This document shows, piece by piece, positions 28,635 to 32,454 of a stretch of DNA of 32,454 nucleotides. Both the position numbers and the translations under genes were made by a program. Each line of letters begins with the position of its first letter. Within the stretch, counting starts at the first letter, position 1. The stretch comes from a virus: the IMG/VR virus record IMGVR_UViG_3300035698_024424, positions 1-32,454 of that record; one strand, given 5' to 3'. The notes beneath the pieces are model-generated. The model saw only the letters and a list, made by a program, of their open reading frames with translations, was not told the origin of the DNA and searched no databases.

Positions 28635-29612
28635 TTAAAAGCCTCCTCTTCCATTGTAATCGCCATAACCATTTGACGTATTTTCAGTGTACATGGTAGC
28701 AACCCGTTCGTTTGAAAGTTGTACTATAGTACGTCTTAATACCAATAATTCTTGTTGTTTAAACTCAGGCATAATCGCTTGAACACTCTCCATATCTGTT
28801 CGATTCTCAAATATCTTCTTTGCAGTGCCATAGGCTATATATTGCCACCACTGATTTAGCCCAGGACTCTGTGAGGTTAAGAGCAGCTCAGTTGGAACCC
28901 TGTAGGCTTCAAGCTCGACCCGATACGGTTGATCAGGGATCGGTCTAAGGAAAAAGGAGTTATCAAAATAGAGGAGAGTATCGGGTCGAGCAGCGGAGTA
29001 AGGATATGTTTGACTATTTACATCAATGTTAGCACCAGGCGCTGTATTAAAATTAAGAGAATAAGCGCCTGTTTCATAATTTATTGTTCCAAAACCGTCA
29101 CCGGTTAATATAGAACTACCATTATCACTGAGTACCAATCCAGTAGAAAGGCCAAGTACATTAAGATATGATGAAGAAAAGGTAACATTGTTCCTTTGAA
29201 CCGGTCTGTTAGTAAGTGTTCCTGTAAATGCTACCGTTACGCCATCACCCGTTGCCTCTCGTGCTATAAAGCTTGTCTTTGGGTACAGGTTATAAAACTT
29301 CGCCTCAGATTGTATAAGGAGTGATTTATAGCCTGCTATGTAAACAGGGTCATGGAAGGTGATATATTTCTGAACAATAGGATCGCCATCCTCATCATTA
29401 GTAGTTGATAAAGGATAAAAGTCCTTGTTTGGTTGAGCAAAGAAGGTTAGCTTGGTCCGCAAAGCAAGGAGTCGAAGATGCTCGGGCATATCATAGAGAA
29501 AGAATGTATTCACATACTCGATAATAGTAGCATCAGATATTTGAGCGCTAGAAAGTGATCGAGTAAGTATTCGTACTTTAGTAATAATAGCCGTCAATGT
29601 AGATACGGGCAT
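28635..29612 (-). CDS. Head-tail connector/adaptor protein
   Basis: This 325-residue protein starts at ATG 29612 (six bases after AGGAG; a GTG one codon upstream is less well spaced). The N-terminal helical domain (STLTAIITKVRILTRSLSSA, then ISDATIIEYVNTFFLYDMPE) is of the kind found in tail-tube adaptors. The middle contains a beta module (TGDGVTVAFTGTLTNRPVQR, SILTGDGFGTINYETGAYSL). The C-terminal helix region ends with EFKQQELLVLRRTIVQLSNE. Position between head and tail genes supports adaptor or tail tubular protein. Confidence 0.65.
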   Translation of the reverse strand: MPVSTLTAIITKVRILTRSLSSAQISDATIIEYVNTFFLYDMPEHLRLLALRTKLTFFAQPNKDFYPLSTTNDEDGDPIVQKYITFHDPVYIAGYKSLLIQSEAKFYNLYPKTSFIAREATGDGVTVAFTGTLTNRPVQRNNVTFSSSYLNVLGLSTGLVLSDNGSSILTGDGFGTINYETGAYSLNFNTAPGANIDVNSQTYPYSAARPDTLLYFDNSFFLRPIPDQPYRVELEAYRVPTELLLTSQSPGLNQWWQYIAYGTAKKIFENRTDMESVQAIMPEFKQQELLVLRRTIVQLSNERVATMYTENTSNGYGDYNGRGGF

Positions 29613-29635
29613 CACTTTCTCCTTTTAAAAAGATC

Positions 29636-30004
29636 TTATCTATAAGGTAATACGTTTTGTGTCGCTCCGGCAAGAGTATCGCCAACTTCTCCTACCGGTA
29701 TAGTTAAAGCACAGGTATTACTATGCGGCGGTGGAGTAACCGGTACAACAAAAGGGGTGAAACTAGTCGCATCAATATCAATGATAAACGTAGTTTCACC
29801 CGTTATACTCACTATCCCCTTTTTTCCATCGATCTCTTTCATACCGTAGATCTTTGGCACCTGTAAACGTATTACTTGGCTTTCAGTATAACCATGATTA
29901 AACGTAGTTGTAACTACTGCTGGATTAGTAGTAGTTATAGCTGCTATTAATCGATATGCTGGCGTAAATGTAGGTTGAACTATTGCGTCACACAAGAGTG
30001 CCAT
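29636..30004 (-). CDS. Small FCCH-like beta protein of head/tail junction
   Basis: This 122-residue protein is built mostly of one module (about 20-90): VVTTTFNHGYTESQVIRLQV, PKIYGMKEIDGKKGIVSITG, ETTFIIDIDATSFTPFVVP. It resembles the segment VKFIVPESFGMTQLDGVSAT to FTVDVNTTTFTAF in the 331-residue protein, so the two are paralogous in part. No ribosome site is evident. It is probably a virion decoration or connector; function inferred from position. Confidence 0.6.
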   Translation of the reverse strand: MALLCDAIVQPTFTPAYRLIAAITTTNPAVVTTTFNHGYTESQVIRLQVPKIYGMKEIDGKKGIVSITGETTFIIDIDATSFTPFVVPVTPPPHSNTCALTIPVGEVGDTLAGATQNVLPYR

Positions 30005-30008
30005 TATA

Positions 30009-30497
30009 TTACGATATCATTCCAAGAGGTACCGAATAGTCTTCTACAAGGCCACCTACAAAGTCAGTAGATTGAAAGCCAAAGCGATGTATCTTTTTAG
30101 CTATATACATTTGAGCATTATTAGGACCAAGACCTGCATGCAATGAAGAAGATCCTTTGAGGTGTCCATACTCTGGGTACCATCCATTCATCTCCAAATG
30201 GCGACCAACTCCACGTGGTATCTTATAGCTATTGCCATCCATTAGTTTATATGACTCTACGTGGTCACCCTTATGAATCTTTATATCAAATTCTAAAAGG
30301 CCTCCTGGACATTCATAAAACCTAAAGACCCCCTCTATAATCTCACTGTCATAGTCACGAAGCCATTCCATATAGCGTTCCTGCTCAGTCTTTGACATCT
30401 TCTTTACATCAGCAGGCTTCAAGTTTTTGTACATGCTCTTATCATGCACTGCAGGCATAACTACTTTTTCTTCTATTTCTTTACTTTTTGTTGTCAT
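30009..30497 (-). CDS. Unknown virion-region protein of 162 residues
   Basis: The start is placed at ATG 30497 behind GCAAGGAGAAAAA; a start at 30521 would begin before the ribosome site. The product, MTTKSKEIEEKVVMPAVHDK, has a basic helical N-part (ADVKKMSKTEQERYMEWLRD), then a compact part with YECPGGLLEFDIKIHKGDHV and GNSYKIPRGVGRHLEMNGWY. Small alpha/beta proteins at this position often complete heads. No known family can be named; role inferred from gene order. Confidence 0.6.
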   Translation of the reverse strand: MTTKSKEIEEKVVMPAVHDKSMYKNLKPADVKKMSKTEQERYMEWLRDYDSEIIEGVFRFYECPGGLLEFDIKIHKGDHVESYKLMDGNSYKIPRGVGRHLEMNGWYPEYGHLKGSSSLHAGLGPNNAQMYIAKKIHRFGFQSTDFVGGLVEDYSVPLGMIS

Positions 30498-30545
30498 TTT
30501 TTCTCCTTGCAGAGGGGGCACAAGGCCCCCTCAATATTGATTGTA

Positions 30546-31541
30546 CTAGTCAGCAAATCTTCCTGCGACCCAATACATAACGTCAAGATTAGCACCACCA
30601 GGGTTTTGTGCACCACCACCTAATTGCATTGCACGTACACCAACGTTCTCAACGGCATCGTCAAGAAGGTTTTCATACGGGCTCATAGCTGTTTCACCGA
30701 AACAGAATACATGCGCATAGTTAGTAGCACCATCAGCCACTACTGGATAACTGAATGCAGTAAAGGTTGTAGTATTAACATCCACCGTGAAGCTTTGGCC
30801 ATTAGCCGCAACTGCAACAATAGTTGCTGATACTCCGTCAAGCTGTGTCATTCCAAATGATTCAGGAACAATAAACTTAACCTTTTGTCCTACAACAAAG
30901 TTAAGCTTATTGTTACCAGTACTTGCAGTGATATCAGTTGCTGGAGTCACTACCGCTTGTGCTGCTTGGGTAATGTTATTAATCCATCTTCTTTGCGGAT
31001 ACCAATATGCAGGCCATCTTACTTTAGCCCAGATACCTGCACCACCTATAGCTCCAGGAGCATTAGCAAGCGCGTTCTGAATTCTAAAGCTCGTGTTCCC
31101 AATTACAGTATCAATAGTAAAATCAAAACCTGCACCAAGGTTAGGTACGTTAGCAATGTTGTACAGACGTACCACATCACCTGCAACCAAATCTTGGGTA
31201 TCGCCAGTTGCAATAACAGGCTGAACCGCGTTAGTAGTTGATGTAATAGCTACCGGTGTCCCTAACGGATTAGTAGTAGTATCAATAAGCGTAAAGCCGT
31301 TAGGTGCAGCTAAGACAGCCTTGCTTGTAGCGTTACCGCCACCAGCCTTAAACTCTCTTACCCCAGTGCTATTCGCCATACCACGCTGCCAGTAAAACCA
31401 GACACCATCATCACCAGTTGCACCAGTGTTAGTGTAGTTAGTAACCGTCATCCAATCAGGATTCCACGGTAACGTCATTAATGTTGTAAGACCAGTGGAG
31501 ACAAATGAGCCTCCTTTAGTTCCACTTAGATAACCAGCCAT
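30546..31541 (-). CDS. Virion protein with repeated FCCH-like modules (decoration candidate)
   Basis: This 331-residue protein begins MAGYLSGTKGGSFVSTGLTT and shows two similar beta modules. The first is at about 105-160 (DLVAGDVVRLYNIANVPNLG, then FTIDTVIGNTSFRIQ), the second at about 195-270 (KLNFVVGQKVKFIVPESFGM, TQLDGVSATIVAVAANGQSF). It ends GGANLDVMYWVAGRFAD. It lies next to the capsid gene (nine bases downstream), a common place for decoration or minor head proteins. AAGGAGA precedes the ATG. Function is inferred from order and composition. Confidence 0.65.
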   Translation of the reverse strand: MAGYLSGTKGGSFVSTGLTTLMTLPWNPDWMTVTNYTNTGATGDDGVWFYWQRGMANSTGVREFKAGGGNATSKAVLAAPNGFTLIDTTTNPLGTPVAITSTTNAVQPVIATGDTQDLVAGDVVRLYNIANVPNLGAGFDFTIDTVIGNTSFRIQNALANAPGAIGGAGIWAKVRWPAYWYPQRRWINNITQAAQAVVTPATDITASTGNNKLNFVVGQKVKFIVPESFGMTQLDGVSATIVAVAANGQSFTVDVNTTTFTAFSYPVVADGATNYAHVFCFGETAMSPYENLLDDAVENVGVRAMQLGGGAQNPGGANLDVMYWVAGRFAD

Positions 31542-31550
31542 CGCATCTCC

Positions 31551-32454
31551 TTATGTTAATTTTGTGCAACGTAGATTATTTATCCACGCATCGTTGAGAA
31601 TACGACTCGCATCTGAAAACTTATAACCAACAGTAACGTTAAGCTCTAGCGGTCCATCAAACTGCGCAGGATGGAATATTAAACGAGAGCTGTAGCCGTT
31701 CTGCTTGATACAAGCAATGGCTTCTCTACCAACACAGAACACGTTATAAACTTTTGATCCAAGCGATGATGGGAAGAAGCTTTGAGATCCTACAGAAGAG
31801 AGTAAAAACCTAAGGTTGTTTACTGATCCCCATTCAGAGTACAAAGTTCGATTCTGGTTAGGGTAGTTCCACTTACTAATAAATCCAGCAACATTCTGCA
31901 AATCAGCCATAATGTCAGTATGCGCAAGCGCAAAGTAGGCATCACGAGTTGGTGCAGTACCGAATTTATTCTCAGCACCTACTCCCTCTAAGAAGGTATA
32001 AGCATTGTTGCCAAGCAAGCGCTGGATAACAATATTAATATCACTCAAAGTGATTTCAGTAGGCTGGTCACCATTAAGACCACCAGTACAATTGATAAAC
32101 GCCGCTGTTGAGCGAAGCATATCTCGAGTTAGCTGGTCTTCTGTTTGTCTTAACGAGACTCCAAGCCGTTTGGTTATCTCATTTAAAACAGGGTCCTGAT
32201 TTTGAAGCGCCACCTGCTCACTTAAGACTACAAAGGTTCCATAGAATGACATTTTTGCATCTATGTTAACCGATGTTATCTGTTGAGCAGGAGGATGCTC
32301 TCCGCTATTCCCCAAAGGAACCACAGCAACCCCTAACGGGTCATACCGTCGCATACGAAGAGTTGTGCCACCATTACGGGGCAGCTCTTTTTCCATGGCA
32401 GGTATTCTGTGGATTAATTGAGGAACAGATACAGCCAACAACCTAAAACTAAAG
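31551..32454 (-). CDS. Major capsid protein (N4-gp56-type), main part
   Basis: This is codons 22 to 317 of the major capsid protein, ending at 31551; the first 21 codons are at 1-65. Recognisable stretches are IPAMEKELPRNGGTTLRMRR, YDPLGVAVVPLGNSGEHPPA, NIDAKMSFYGTFVVLSEQVA, VSLRQTEDQLTRDMLRSTAA and FHPAQFDGPLELNVTVGYKF, followed by DASRILNDAWINNLRC. This is the HK97-like fold group known as N4-gp56 family, the shell subunit of many podoviruses. The length is normal for that family. The gene has its own leader and terminator-separated context upstream. Reading through the circular junction is required for a complete protein. Confidence 0.92.
   Translation of the reverse strand, partial: FSFRLLAVSVPQLIHRIPAMEKELPRNGGTTLRMRRYDPLGVAVVPLGNSGEHPPAQQITSVNIDAKMSFYGTFVVLSEQVALQNQDPVLNEITKRLGVSLRQTEDQLTRDMLRSTAAFINCTGGLNGDQPTEITLSDINIVIQRLLGNNAYTFLEGVGAENKFGTAPTRDAYFALAHTDIMADLQNVAGFISKWNYPNQNRTLYSEWGSVNNLRFLLSSVGSQSFFPSSLGSKVYNVFCVGREAIACIKQNGYSSRLIFHPAQFDGPLELNVTVGYKFSDASRILNDAWINNLRCTKLT
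32440..32454. repeat. Terminal 15-bp direct repeat (right copy)
   Basis: The 15 bases AACCTAAAACTAAAG duplicate positions 1-15. This marks the assembly cut of a circular map within capsid codons. Confidence 0.85.

Noticed and set aside
29531-29545. Further degraded repeat copy (GCATCAGATAT)
   Set aside because: Only about ten bases match, as expected by chance in AT-rich DNA.
32439-32441. TTG start of the capsid gene
   Set aside because: It is an internal Leu codon once the circle is closed; the true ATG is at 65-63.

Overview
The window looks like a complete small tailed-phage genome, probably a podovirus-like virus with an N4-gp56-type capsid, assembled as a circle and cut inside the major capsid gene. 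The first 15 bases recur as the last 15 bases. Joining the ends gives a circle of about 32,439 bp and restores an intact 317-codon capsid gene with a good ribosome binding site. The DNA is AT-rich by eye. The host cannot be named from the sequence; it is presumably a bacterium, since Shine-Dalgarno sites (AAGGAG type) and sigma70-like promoter elements are visible. No integrase, DNA polymerase, primase, helicase or recognisable endolysin was found.

Layout. Nearly the whole circle is transcribed leftward (minus strand), from a regulator near 13.9 kb down through position 1 and around to 16.9 kb. In order of transcription this gives: HTH regulator (13.8 kb), candidate origin, winged-helix replication-initiator-like protein (12.1-13.2 kb), small unknown and zinc-binding genes, an interrupted tRNA-Glu (10.1-10.2 kb), RusA resolvase, small and large terminase, portal, scaffold-like protein, major capsid (across the junction), decoration/connector proteins (28.6-31.5 kb), a large tail protein (25.9-28.1 kb), putative ejection proteins (22.0-25.2 kb), and a block of tail-fibre/C1q-like proteins (16.9-21.1 kb). 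Rightward genes form islands: two secreted moron-like genes (1.8-2.5 and 5.3-5.8 kb), an early-type operon with an SPFH/prohibitin-like protein and an ERF annealing protein (14.0-16.9 kb), an RHH/AT-hook/membrane cluster (21.2-22.0 kb), and an appendage-like protein (25.3-25.85 kb).

The large terminase is interrupted by a 342-residue LAGLIDADG intein. The most unusual feature is a 33-bp sequence that forms codons 121-131 of the portal gene and recurs, with sharp right-hand ends, at six other loci (seven copies), all between 8.7 and 16.0 kb. These include an exact tandem pair before the large terminase gene, the variable region of the tRNA-Glu, three reading frames, and an intergenic copy near the candidate origin. 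At every locus the copy is oriented so that the locally transcribed strand is complementary to portal mRNA, and the one copy in the rightward operon is flipped accordingly. This could be a dispersed antisense system, a micro-mobile element, or an assembly artefact; the sequence alone cannot decide.

Functionally, the left part (9-16 kb) carries DNA metabolism and regulation (initiator, RusA, ERF, SPFH), and the rest carries packaging, head, tail and host recognition. Several structural proteins share recurring beta modules (FCCH-like, C1q-like, tail-fibre N-terminal type), as expected of a virion built by domain duplication.
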